Virus record (IMG/VR): IMGVR_UViG_3300027806_000564
Location: 1-24,133 of that record
Length of the DNA stretch: 24,133 nt
Strand: one strand, 5' to 3'
Source of the DNA: a virus
This document shows positions 15,189 to 22,374 of the stretch, piece after piece. The notes under the pieces were generated by a model, which had not been told where the DNA came from, did no database searches, and worked only from the letters and a program-made list of their open reading frames with translations. Positions within the stretch are counted from its first letter, which is position 1. Each line of letters opens with the position of its first letter. Position numbers and translations under genes: made by a program.

Positions 15189-15216
15189 CGCCTGCCTTAA
15201 ATAGGCGGGCGTTTTT
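15189..15216 (+). terminator. Rho-independent terminator after tube gene
   Basis: A nine-base-pair stem (15189-15197 with 15203-15211, one G-U pair) with a five-base loop is followed by TTTTT. It sits in the 72-base gap before the next gene. Confidence 0.9.
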
Positions 15217-15238
15217 ATTTAATGGTATTTATTAAAGA

Positions 15239-15625
15239 ATGATAAAGTTTACCAAAGGCACTACGGATACAATTTATCTGACATTAAAGGAGAAGCAGAC
15301 CATATTGGATGCTAACTTCCTCTGTGTTTTTCAATCGCGATCAACGAACGAGAAGGTAAAGTTTGTACTTGTAAATTCAGCCGATCAAAGTTTATATAAA
15401 GATCGGTTTAATGAGTTTGACATTGTTGTTAATACTTACTTTGCAACAAAAGAGGAAGGGTGGTTTACATATACGATATATGAGCAGGTCAGCTCTTCAA
15501 ATTTAGTGGAAGCGAATGCCGGCGCAATAGTGGAGACGGGCTTAATGTTTTTATCAGATGGTCAGGATGTAACCACAACTAAATACGATAATCCAACAAC
15601 ATTTAAAGTATATGATGCGACATAG
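15239..15625 (+). CDS. Small structural-type protein of unknown function
   Basis: The 128-residue protein is beta-rich, starting MIKFTKGTTDTIYLTLKEKQ, with central LYKDRFNEFDIVVNTYF and a closing EEGWFTYTIYEQVSSSNLVE plus VETGLMFLSDGQDV. This type of short protein often occurs between tube and portal genes of Bacteroidetes phages in my memory, but I do not know its function. It lies after a terminator and overlaps the portal gene by 14 bases, so it is the first gene of that operon. No catalytic motif, coiled coil or membrane segment is visible. A virion role is inferred from position. Confidence 0.65.
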   Translation: MIKFTKGTTDTIYLTLKEKQTILDANFLCVFQSRSTNEKVKFVLVNSADQSLYKDRFNEFDIVVNTYFATKEEGWFTYTIYEQVSSSNLVEANAGAIVETGLMFLSDGQDVTTTKYDNPTTFKVYDAT

Positions 15626-17561
15626 TGTATCTTTTATAAAGTTTGCCGATGTGAAAGTTCCGGTAATGAAGGAAGTGCCTAATAAGGGATGGGTATTATT
15701 TGGAGAAGATAATAAGTTCCCAAATATGCTTTTAAATATGTTTAATAAGAGCAGTAAGCATAATGGCATCGTGTTGGGTAAGGTGAACTATATTACCGGC
15801 AAAGGATTTGATCATGTATTGCAAGCGAATGCTTATGAGAATTGCAATGAAATACTTAAAAAAGCTTGTTTGGATATTGAAGTGTTTGGAGGGTGTTATT
15901 TGGAGATTCAGTACAATGCGGCTGGCACGATTGGCGCATTTTACCACATCCCTTATCATAAGGTAAGATCAAGCAAGGATAATACTCAATTCTATGTTAA
16001 GGATTGGGACAGCTATAAAAAGAATGATGAGCCGAAGGTGTTCGCCGCTTATAATCCTAAATTGGATGTTAAATTACTACGCAATCAGACTCAAATACTT
16101 TACTACAAAGAATACAGACCGGGTGTTGAGACATATTCATATCCGGGATACATGGGTGCGCTTAATGCTATTCAGACGGATATTGAGATAAGTAAATACC
16201 ATTTAAGCACCATCACGAATGGGATGTTTGCATCAAAGATGATCAGTTTCTTTGAGGGTATCCCTACGGAAGAGGAGAAGCGCGAGATTGAAAAGGGTTT
16301 CAAAAGTAAGTTTACGGGGAGTGAGAATGCAGGTAATATCGTTTTGAACTTTGGTAAAGACCCTGCGAAGCGGCCACAGTTGGATGATCTTAGCAGTACG
16401 GAATTAGATAAGCATTTCGACATACTTTCTAAAAGCGTACAGACTGAGATATTTTGCGGTCATCAGGTGGTCAGTCCGATGTTGTTCGGTATTCGTGTTG
16501 AGGGGCAATTAGGCGGTCGTAGCGAGATTAGGGAGGCTTATGAGATCATGAAGTCAACCTATGTAAACGATAAGCAGCAGGCGTTAGAATTGCTATTTAA
16601 AGAGATTACAGGTCAGGATCATAAGATAATACCTGTTGAGCCGATAGGATTTGAATTTAGTGAACAGACTTTATTACAGATTGCTCCTAAAAAATGGCTA
16701 TTAGAAAAGATCGGAATTGATTCGAGCTTATACCCTGAGATTGCACAGCCTGACGGCGTTGCACCACAATCGCAACCGATGGCGGTTAATGAGAATTTAA
16801 AGAATTTGAGCGGTCGGCAATGGCAAAGCTTAACACGTATTATCAGGAAGTTTGAGAAGGGTGAGATCAGTCAGGATCAAGCTAAATTGTTATTAAAGAG
16901 CAGTCTGGGGTTGAATGATGACGAAGTGAATACTATGCTTGCGATTGATAATGGTATGGAGTTCAGCAGTCATGAGAATGATGAATTATTACTGGCTGAA
17001 TTTTCAAAATGTGGTGAGCCGAAAAATGAATATCTGATTATAAAGCAGTCCAAATTTGTATTTGCTAAAGATCAGCAATTTGCCGACGTCACTCAAATAG
17101 AAACCAATGTTCTGGACTTATTAAGGAAAGATAAAAAAATAACGCCTGAGGTTATTGCTGAGACATTAGATTTGGAGGTTGACAGTGTAAAAGAGATTTT
17201 AAAGAGATTATCCAGCGAAGGTCGTATATCTATAAAGACTACAAAGGTAGGCCAGGATAATGTGATTGAGCGTACTTTGACAGAGCCATTAAAGACACAG
17301 ACTGATAAGAAGCCTGAGACTTTAAACTTTAAGATTCTTTATTCTTATGAAGGACCAAAAGATGACAGGAATAGAGATTTTTGCGCAAGACTTTTGGAGA
17401 TGGATAAGTTATGGTCAAGATCTGAAATTGAAACCATGTCGAGAAGGATGGGGTATAGCGTATGGGATAGGCGTGGCGGATGGTGGACCATGCCGGATGG
17501 GGACCGTTCAAAGTCATGCCGTCATGATTGGGTTAGCAATATCGTAATGAAGAAAAAATAA
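15612..17561 (+). CDS. Portal protein with winged-helix and C-terminal Cys/His domain
   Basis: The 649-residue protein is a portal. The N-terminal 400 residues have the family pattern GWVLFGEDNKFPNMLLNMF, NKSSKHNGIVLGKVNYITGKG, EVFGGCYLEIQYN and a stem region ending GHQVVSPMLFGIRVEGQLGG. It forms the ring through which DNA enters the capsid. After residue 480 there are additions: a winged-helix-like region at about 490-555 (ETNVLDLLRKDKKITPEVIA, then VDSVKEILKRLSSEGRISIK) and a closing domain at about 570-649 with YEGPKDDRNRDFC, MGYSVWDRRGGWW, and C636-R-H638-D-W. The latter pattern I link to phage minor head proteins. C591, C636 and H638 could bind metal. Confidence 0.85.
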   Translation: MMRHSVSFIKFADVKVPVMKEVPNKGWVLFGEDNKFPNMLLNMFNKSSKHNGIVLGKVNYITGKGFDHVLQANAYENCNEILKKACLDIEVFGGCYLEIQYNAAGTIGAFYHIPYHKVRSSKDNTQFYVKDWDSYKKNDEPKVFAAYNPKLDVKLLRNQTQILYYKEYRPGVETYSYPGYMGALNAIQTDIEISKYHLSTITNGMFASKMISFFEGIPTEEEKREIEKGFKSKFTGSENAGNIVLNFGKDPAKRPQLDDLSSTELDKHFDILSKSVQTEIFCGHQVVSPMLFGIRVEGQLGGRSEIREAYEIMKSTYVNDKQQALELLFKEITGQDHKIIPVEPIGFEFSEQTLLQIAPKKWLLEKIGIDSSLYPEIAQPDGVAPQSQPMAVNENLKNLSGRQWQSLTRIIRKFEKGEISQDQAKLLLKSSLGLNDDEVNTMLAIDNGMEFSSHENDELLLAEFSKCGEPKNEYLIIKQSKFVFAKDQQFADVTQIETNVLDLLRKDKKITPEVIAETLDLEVDSVKEILKRLSSEGRISIKTTKVGQDNVIERTLTEPLKTQTDKKPETLNFKILYSYEGPKDDRNRDFCARLLEMDKLWSRSEIETMSRRMGYSVWDRRGGWWTMPDGDRSKSCRHDWVSNIVMKKK

Positions 17562-17564
17562 AAC

Positions 17565-18149
17565 ATGAGAGATATTATATTTATCAGTCCGGAGAATATT
17601 TATGAGCGCTCATCTGTTCATAAAAATATAGACAGCAAAATGATTGTGCCTGAGATTAAGGCGGTGCAGGAGATGTATCTGCTGCCGGTTTTGGGTACTG
17701 CATTATATGAGAGGTTACAAGATGGCATCGACAATGATGATCTAACAGCAGACGAAGAAACGCTGCTAAAAGATTATATCCGCGATCCTTTGATTCATTA
17801 CACCATTAGCGAATTAGCGCCGGCATTGAGCTTCCAATTGTGGAATAAGGGATTAACACGTAAGACTACTGAGAACAGCGAAGCGGTCAGCAGTTCAGAG
17901 ATTGATGACTTTACTGCAAAGTTTAAAAATAGAGCGGAATGGTATCTTGAAAGACTTATTAGGTACTTGATTGAAGAAGCTGGCAGCGGTACTAAGTTTC
18001 AGCAATATATTAACCCGGGTAGCCGGGCCGATACTTTCGTACCTAAGCGCACATCATTTGAGATTGGTATTTATTTGGGGAATACTGATGTTAGCCGTAA
18101 GGAGATGCCGAAATGGTATAAATATGAGTTCTTATCCTGTTGCAGATGA
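17565..18149 (+). CDS. Head-tail connector-like protein (DUF6712-like)
   Basis: The 194-residue helical protein follows the portal by three bases, the expected position for the connector that binds the portal ring. VPEIKAVQEMYLLPVLGTAL near residue 28 and an all-helical core (ADEETLLKDYIRDPLIHYTI) are typical of the DUF6712/gp6-like adaptor proteins of Bacteroidetes phages as I recall them. The C-terminal tail is basic and aromatic (EMPKWYKYEFLSCCR). Its stop (TGA, 18147-18149) overlaps a small ATG at 18146. The family name is from memory; the connector role rests on position and helical content. Confidence 0.6.
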   Translation: MRDIIFISPENIYERSSVHKNIDSKMIVPEIKAVQEMYLLPVLGTALYERLQDGIDNDDLTADEETLLKDYIRDPLIHYTISELAPALSFQLWNKGLTRKTTENSEAVSSSEIDDFTAKFKNRAEWYLERLIRYLIEEAGSGTKFQQYINPGSRADTFVPKRTSFEIGIYLGNTDVSRKEMPKWYKYEFLSCCR

Positions 18150-18289
18150 ATGGACAATATACTAACAAAATTCAAAAGCTATTAAAAGCTTATTTAAAGA
18201 AACATGACGCTCAATCAAATAATAAAAAAGCTGATCGAGATAGCATCCGGCCACAAAATGGTAAGGACTGCAAAGCACGTAAAAGCTGA
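18146..18289 (+). CDS. Possible 47-residue small ORF overlapping the next gene
   Basis: An ATG at 18146 overlaps the preceding stop as ATGA and opens a 47-residue frame ending TGA at 18289. It begins MNGQYTNKIQKLLKAYLKKH, a plausible short basic helix. The rest overlaps the gene starting at 18204 by 86 bases and is Asn/Lys-rich, so only the first 20 residues look coding. It could be a real short gene, or chance open frame in the 54-base gap. Low confidence. Confidence 0.2.
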   Translation: MNGQYTNKIQKLLKAYLKKHDAQSNNKKADRDSIRPQNGKDCKARKS

Positions 18290-18911
18290 AGACTTTATTG
18301 TCTTTGATTATAAGGATGTGGAATATCCGGCCGTATGGTACACGCTTAACACGTCATCCATTACCGGAAAGGAAAAGACTTACCAAATTTTGGTAACTAT
18401 TGCTGATATTCATCATGTAGAAAATATGGATGAATTAGAGATGCAGTCAGATTGTGAGCAGATAGGTCATGATCTACTTGCTCAGGTAGGGTGGAATTTG
18501 CAGGAATGGGTAATGGAAAGGTCATTTAACTTTGAATATTTTAGGCAAGGTCAAGAAGATATACTGGCCGGGGTGACATTTGAATTAAGTTTAAAGTTGC
18601 CGATTATTTACAATGCCTGTCAGGTGCCATCTGATTATGAGTTACCTAATGGCAATTTCGTATATATTAATACCAATAGATTTATGACAATTGCGGATTT
18701 CATAGTAGGTGCCGGTCAGCCGATGGAGCAGGGGGATACTGAATATCAAGATAATCAGTTAACGATTGCTCCTTTTGTGTTTATCGATGGGATATTACAG
18801 ACGTATGTGGTGAGATCGGATAGAAGGTATATTACGCATAATGCAACAACAAAAACAATAACAATAAATGGCGGTGTCAATGAAGGCGAAAATATTAGGA
18901 TTCTTTTGTAG
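18204..18911 (+). CDS. Tail terminator/completion-like protein fused to beta domain
   Basis: The 235-residue protein has two parts. Residues 1-150 form an alpha/beta domain with VEYPAVWYTLNTSSITG, KEKTYQILVTIADIHHVENM and DELEMQSDCEQIGHDLLAQV, resembling the tail terminator/completion proteins that cap siphovirus tails; its place after portal and connector supports this. Residues 161-235 are a beta domain similar to the separate protein at 11697 (GDTEYQ, VFIDGILQTYV, DRRYIT, TKTITINGG). An ATG at 18684 could start this domain alone. Its last 44 bases overlap the chosen start of the fibre gene. The fusion looks complete, with no frameshift. Confidence 0.65.
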   Translation: MTLNQIIKKLIEIASGHKMVRTAKHVKAEDFIVFDYKDVEYPAVWYTLNTSSITGKEKTYQILVTIADIHHVENMDELEMQSDCEQIGHDLLAQVGWNLQEWVMERSFNFEYFRQGQEDILAGVTFELSLKLPIIYNACQVPSDYELPNGNFVYINTNRFMTIADFIVGAGQPMEQGDTEYQDNQLTIAPFVFIDGILQTYVVRSDRRYITHNATTKTITINGGVNEGENIRILL

Positions 18912-20487
18912 TTTACTGATTGTAAACTTTGCTATTGGTCAGACTATTGATGGAGTTCTTTATACGAACTTTAATAACTATTATAAATGGAAGGGAGGTG
19001 CATTTGATTCGACTTTCCTACTTCCACAAACATCTGCGACTAATGGCAAGCGTGCCGGTGCATTAAGATATGCCGCTGCTGATAGTTCTGTTTATTCATG
19101 GAGCGGTACACAATGGATAAAGTTAGGCGGCGCGAGTGGCGATACCGCCACCGTTGTAAAAGCCTACGTGACCAATGCCGAAGCGGTTACGATTACAAAA
19201 GGTCAAGTGGTTTACATTTTTGGCGCAAGCGGAGACAGGGCAAGCGTAAAACTTGCAAAGAATACAAGCGATACATTTAGCTCAAAAACTTTGGGTATAG
19301 TTAGGGCGAATATTGCAGCGGGTGCGGCTGGATGGATTACTACACAGGGACAGGTTAGCGGCATAAATTTAGGCGCATATACGGCGGGGGATATTCTATG
19401 GTTGGATAGTATTCCTGGAGGGTTTACAAAGACAAAACCTCAAGCCCCTTATCATGCTGTGTTTGTTGGTGTGGTTGAAAGGGCGAACGCTGGCAATGGG
19501 CTGATATATGTTAAGCCACAAAACGGGGTTGAGTTGGATGAGCTACATGACGTTAGGATTACAAGCCTTGCAAATAATGACATTATAAGATACAACTCTA
19601 CTTTAGGGTATTGGGAGAATAAAAGCATTACAACTACGCTGGGTTACACTCCTTTAAATGTTACCGATACAACGGCAATGCTTACGCCTTATCTTAGAAA
19701 AGTAGATACTTTGAGTTTGAGCAATAGAATAAATGCAGTAGCTGCTTCGGCAGGCGTTCAATGGACTGGTGTTGATAGTTCGTTCGCATCTGAATTAGCA
19801 GCTAATGGTGAACATGAAGTAGAAGAGTTTAAAGTGTTTCCAACGGCAATTGCTACAAATGGTTTTTTCCCGGGTAACAAATGGGCATTTGTTAATGGTG
19901 GTGGAAATTATATAGGATTTAATGATAACGCAGTAATTGCAGTAAGGTTAGGAACTCAAACAAGTACAACAGCCGCACCATATATACATTTAGCAGCTGG
20001 AATAAACGGGACTTCCCCACCAGGTTATATATTAACATCTGATTACATTGTAATGACAACAAGAATAAGAATACCTGATTTAAGCGATGGTACTAATTCT
20101 TATTATATAAGAGTTGGACTTACAAATATAATGAATCAATTAAACCAAGCTCATGCATGTATTTTTACTTATGATTTAAGTGGGACACAAACAGGAAGTA
20201 GTGCTTCAGCAAATTGGCAAGCATTAACAGCTAATACCAACGTCAGGACTTTTACCAATACAACTACTGCCGTATCTGCAAATACATGGGTTAAATTAAG
20301 AATTGTTGCAAATAGTAGTAATGTGTTTTTCTATGTTAATAATACATTAGTGGCTACGCATACTACAAATATACCAACCACAAATTTAACTCCTTATATA
20401 GATATACGAAAAACGGCTGGAAGTACTGCAAGAACTTTGGAAGTAGATTATTCAACTATTGATATTAAATACTCAACTCCACGATGA
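18880..20487 (+). CDS. Fibre/receptor-binding protein with signal peptide and lectin-like C-terminus
   Basis: An ATG at 18868 is in frame, but 18880 gives a clean start, MKAKILGFFCSLLIVNFAIG, which looks like a Sec signal peptide with likely cleavage after AIG (about residue 20). The 535-residue protein then has a fibre-like N-terminal half: AAGAAGWITTQGQVSGINLG, LGAYTAGDILWLDSIPGGF and GNGLIYVKPQNGVELDELHD. The C-terminal half (from about residue 325) has an insertion-like beta pattern, including DYIVMTTRIRIPDLSDG and SANTWVKLRIVANSSNVFFY, typical of concanavalin-like/LamG lectin domains. Sampled rows from 19801 on fall to about 23-37% GC from 45-50% before. The gene overlaps its neighbours at both ends. 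Confidence 0.7.
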   Translation: MKAKILGFFCSLLIVNFAIGQTIDGVLYTNFNNYYKWKGGAFDSTFLLPQTSATNGKRAGALRYAAADSSVYSWSGTQWIKLGGASGDTATVVKAYVTNAEAVTITKGQVVYIFGASGDRASVKLAKNTSDTFSSKTLGIVRANIAAGAAGWITTQGQVSGINLGAYTAGDILWLDSIPGGFTKTKPQAPYHAVFVGVVERANAGNGLIYVKPQNGVELDELHDVRITSLANNDIIRYNSTLGYWENKSITTTLGYTPLNVTDTTAMLTPYLRKVDTLSLSNRINAVAASAGVQWTGVDSSFASELAANGEHEVEEFKVFPTAIATNGFFPGNKWAFVNGGGNYIGFNDNAVIAVRLGTQTSTTAAPYIHLAAGINGTSPPGYILTSDYIVMTTRIRIPDLSDGTNSYYIRVGLTNIMNQLNQAHACIFTYDLSGTQTGSSASANWQALTANTNVRTFTNTTTAVSANTWVKLRIVANSSNVFFYVNNTLVATHTTNIPTTNLTPYIDIRKTAGSTARTLEVDYSTIDIKYSTPR

Positions 20488-20879
20488 TAACGAAATACAA
20501 AATAACAAAAGACGGCGTTACTATTGAATTTTTAACGCTTAATGAAGCAAACAATTTTATCCTTGCAAACCCTGAATGGGCGGGCGTAGCGGTTATAGAA
20601 TTTCAGGAAGATATACCAGCGCCTGAAGTGATAGTACCTTTTGACGTACCTACGTGGCGTTTGCGTGCCATCCTTGCTTTGGATAATTTGGAGCAATCGG
20701 TAACGGATGCGCTCGATCAGTTAACCGATCCGCAAAAAACCATAGCCAAAAGGGCGTGGGACTTTGGTAGCAAAACTGAAAGATCAAGTCCGACAGTTGA
20801 CTTTATTAAAGGGGTTTTGAATTTAACTGATGCACAGGTTGATGATATATTTGTGCAAGCCGAAGCGATACAGATATGA
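20484..20879 (+). CDS. Fibre-associated phage protein (tail accessory type)
   Basis: The 131-residue protein overlaps the fibre gene by ATGA, so it is coupled to it. Its N-terminal half is a small alpha/beta domain (EFLTLNEANNFILANPEW). The C-terminal half carries VPTWRLRAILALDNLEQSVT, KRAWDFGSKTERSSPTVDFI and LTDAQVDDIFVQAEAI, a helical pattern I have seen in phage tail-end proteins (XkdW-like). It may be a chaperone for the fibre or an attachment factor. No membrane segment or enzymatic motif is visible. Function is inferred from place; the family is only loosely recognised. Confidence 0.6.
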   Translation: MITKYKITKDGVTIEFLTLNEANNFILANPEWAGVAVIEFQEDIPAPEVIVPFDVPTWRLRAILALDNLEQSVTDALDQLTDPQKTIAKRAWDFGSKTERSSPTVDFIKGVLNLTDAQVDDIFVQAEAIQI

Positions 20880-21220
20880 GAGGGTTTGTATTATTGATTG
20901 TCGCTATTCTGCTGGCAATAATAATACTGCCAATTGGTTTTGGTTATCAGATTATAAGTTCTTTGTTTAAAGCGGTAAATGAGTATTTATTTAAAGTAGC
21001 GAAAAGCATAGACCAGTTGGGGAATGTGGTCTGCCGGGACTTATTTAATGATACTTTGATAAAGAAAAACGGATACCGATTTGGAAATGAAGATGTGACG
21101 ATTAGTCACGTATTGGGAAAGAATGAAGAAACAAAAACATTGAGTATCATGGGTAAAGGTTTGGCATGGATATTAAACACAATAGATAAGGATCACAATA
21201 AAAAAGCGATTGAGAGATGA
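20876..21220 (+). CDS. Membrane-anchored protein in the lysis region
   Basis: The 114-residue protein has one strong N-terminal membrane helix (FVLLIVAILLAIIILPIGFG, residues 4-23) and then a soluble helical part (VNEYLFKVAKSIDQLGNVVC, YRFGNEDVTISHVLGK, MGKGLAWILNTIDKDHNKKA). The last part looks like a recurring Bacteroidetes phage protein that I have seen beside holin genes. It overlaps both neighbours by ATGA. It may aid membrane disruption or be a holin-associated factor; no more can be said from sequence. Confidence 0.6.
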   Translation: MRGFVLLIVAILLAIIILPIGFGYQIISSLFKAVNEYLFKVAKSIDQLGNVVCRDLFNDTLIKKNGYRFGNEDVTISHVLGKNEETKTLSIMGKGLAWILNTIDKDHNKKAIER

Positions 21221-21417
21221 GCGTTAAGTTTGAATATGCGTTGTTAACGATAATGAGTATTATCGGTTTTTTGTCGAAGCATGACGTATTATTTACCATA
21301 TCGGTAATTGCTCAGATAATTTTTGCCATTAAGAATTTGCCGGGTGCTATACATAATTTAAAACAATTTAAATACAGAATATATGCCAGAATGGTTAAAA
21401 AGACTAACAAAGACTGA
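21217..21417 (+). CDS. Small membrane protein, holin candidate
   Basis: The 66-residue protein has two hydrophobic stretches (about residues 6-20 and 24-40) and a basic C-terminus (KQFKYRIYARMVKKTNKD), an arrangement seen in small holins. It overlaps its upstream neighbour by ATGA and the next gene by 35 bases. It lies in a run of four small membrane proteins upstream of the u-spanin candidate and the lysozyme. Which of these is the true holin cannot be read from sequence. Confidence 0.5.
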   Translation: MSVKFEYALLTIMSIIGFLSKHDVLFTISVIAQIIFAIKNLPGAIHNLKQFKYRIYARMVKKTNKD

Positions 21418-21619
21418 CATTCGCAATTCACTTGCTATTATTATCGTTGTGGGGAGCTTTTTGCTTTTGTATCTATTGCAAGTAAAGCCGATACCCGAAC
21501 AGAATCATGATCTTGTATTAACTGCCGGCGGCTTCATCTTTGGTGGCGCATTGGCCGGTGTGGTCGGGTATTATTTCGGAGCTACTAAAACAGATAAAAA
21601 GCATGACACCGAAGGATAA
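21383..21619 (+). CDS. Small two-helix membrane protein, holin candidate
   Basis: The 78-residue protein has a short basic N-terminus (MPEWLKRLTKTDIRNS), a membrane helix (LAIIIVVGSFLLLYLLQV), a polar turn with Pro and His, a second hydrophobic, glycine-rich helix (LTAGGFIFGGALAGVVGYYF) and a charged tail. Two membrane helices plus charged ends suits a class II holin. It overlaps both neighbours (35 and 17 bases). The glycine-rich second helix is compatible with oligomer formation. Function rests on build and place. Confidence 0.55.
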   Translation: MPEWLKRLTKTDIRNSLAIIIVVGSFLLLYLLQVKPIPEQNHDLVLTAGGFIFGGALAGVVGYYFGATKTDKKHDTEG

Positions 21620-21842
21620 AGAGATGCATTTTTGGGCGGGTGTGTGGGTTAGCTTTGCTGCCCTTATTTTATTTAAGGCTTTAAATGTACAATACTGCTG
21701 GCTTTATGTTCTTTGTGCTGTGTTGGCCGCTGCCATCGGTAAGGAATTAAAAGACGTTTTGGATTACGGTAAATTTGATTGGAGGGATGCGGTTTACACA
21801 ATCGTTGGTGGCATGTCAGGGTTTATACTTTCATTCTTTTAA
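21603..21842 (+). CDS. DUF2279-like small membrane protein
   Basis: The ATG at 21603 gives 79 residues; an in-frame start at 21540 would only overlap more of the previous gene. HFWAGVWVSFAALIL, then IGKELKDVLDYGKFDWRD and TIVGGMSGFILSFF, match the His...GKExxD...D...GG pattern of the DUF2279/YfiM type of small periplasmic or membrane proteins. The repeated hydrophobic segments suggest two or three membrane helices. It sits in the lysis cassette one base before the lipoprotein gene. Role unknown; it may belong to the holin group. Confidence 0.6.
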   Translation: MTPKDKEMHFWAGVWVSFAALILFKALNVQYCWLYVLCAVLAAAIGKELKDVLDYGKFDWRDAVYTIVGGMSGFILSFF

Positions 21843-21843
21843 T

Positions 21844-22374
21844 ATGAATAAATATATATTCTTTTTGTTCTTTTTGGCATCATGTGCAAATCCTAATAAG
21901 TTGCATAAAATGATGGATAAACTTCCGGAAGCTACGGCGGATGAATGTGCGTATAGGTTTCCAATAAAGGAAACAATCGAAACGATAACAATAACCGATA
22001 CGGCTTTGCTTCAGCAATATGAAACTGAATTTAATTACATGGCCATGCTGATTGATAGTCTGCTTTCAGCTAATTGCGATACGGTGCATATTGATAAGAT
22101 CAAAGAGGTAATTACTAAAATACCATGCAAGCCGATCACAAAGGTCATTATTAAAACTCAGGAAAATACGGCGAAGCAACAAGTAATAATTGATAATTGC
22201 GCCAAAGCTACCAAAGAATTAAATGATAAATTGGATAAGCAGACACAAATATCAAAGAAACTTACGGCTAAATTGAATAAAGCTAAATGGCAGCGAAATT
22301 GGTTATTTTGGTTAGTTATAGCTTTACTTTTTTGGACATTCCGTAAAGTCATTGCTATACTGATAAAACCATGA
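21844..22374 (+). CDS. Candidate unimolecular spanin (u-spanin)
   Basis: From ATG 21844 the 176-residue protein has a lipoprotein signal: MNKYIFFLFFLASC, with lipobox LASC and Cys14. The body holds a predicted coiled coil (NCAKATKELNDKLDKQTQIS) and the C-terminus is a membrane helix (WLFWLVIALLFWTF, about residues 153-166, extending with RKVIAILIKP). Lipid-anchored N-terminus plus C-terminal inner-membrane helix is the hallmark of u-spanins such as T1 gp11, which join outer and inner membranes at lysis. The length is greater than T1 gp11. Its place between holin candidates and the lysozyme fits. It could instead be a membrane-bound entry exclusion or lysis control factor. Confidence 0.65.
   Translation: MNKYIFFLFFLASCANPNKLHKMMDKLPEATADECAYRFPIKETIETITITDTALLQQYETEFNYMAMLIDSLLSANCDTVHIDKIKEVITKIPCKPITKVIIKTQENTAKQQVIIDNCAKATKELNDKLDKQTQISKKLTAKLNKAKWQRNWLFWLVIALLFWTFRKVIAILIKP

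Noticed and set aside
17347-17547. 66-residue plus-strand frame within the portal's 3' end
   Set aside because: It is a shadow of the conserved C-terminal portal domain in another frame.
18868-18879. ATG at 18868 as fibre start
   Set aside because: It adds MAVS ahead of a clear signal peptide beginning at ATG 18880; 18880 is favoured, though the upstream start cannot be excluded.
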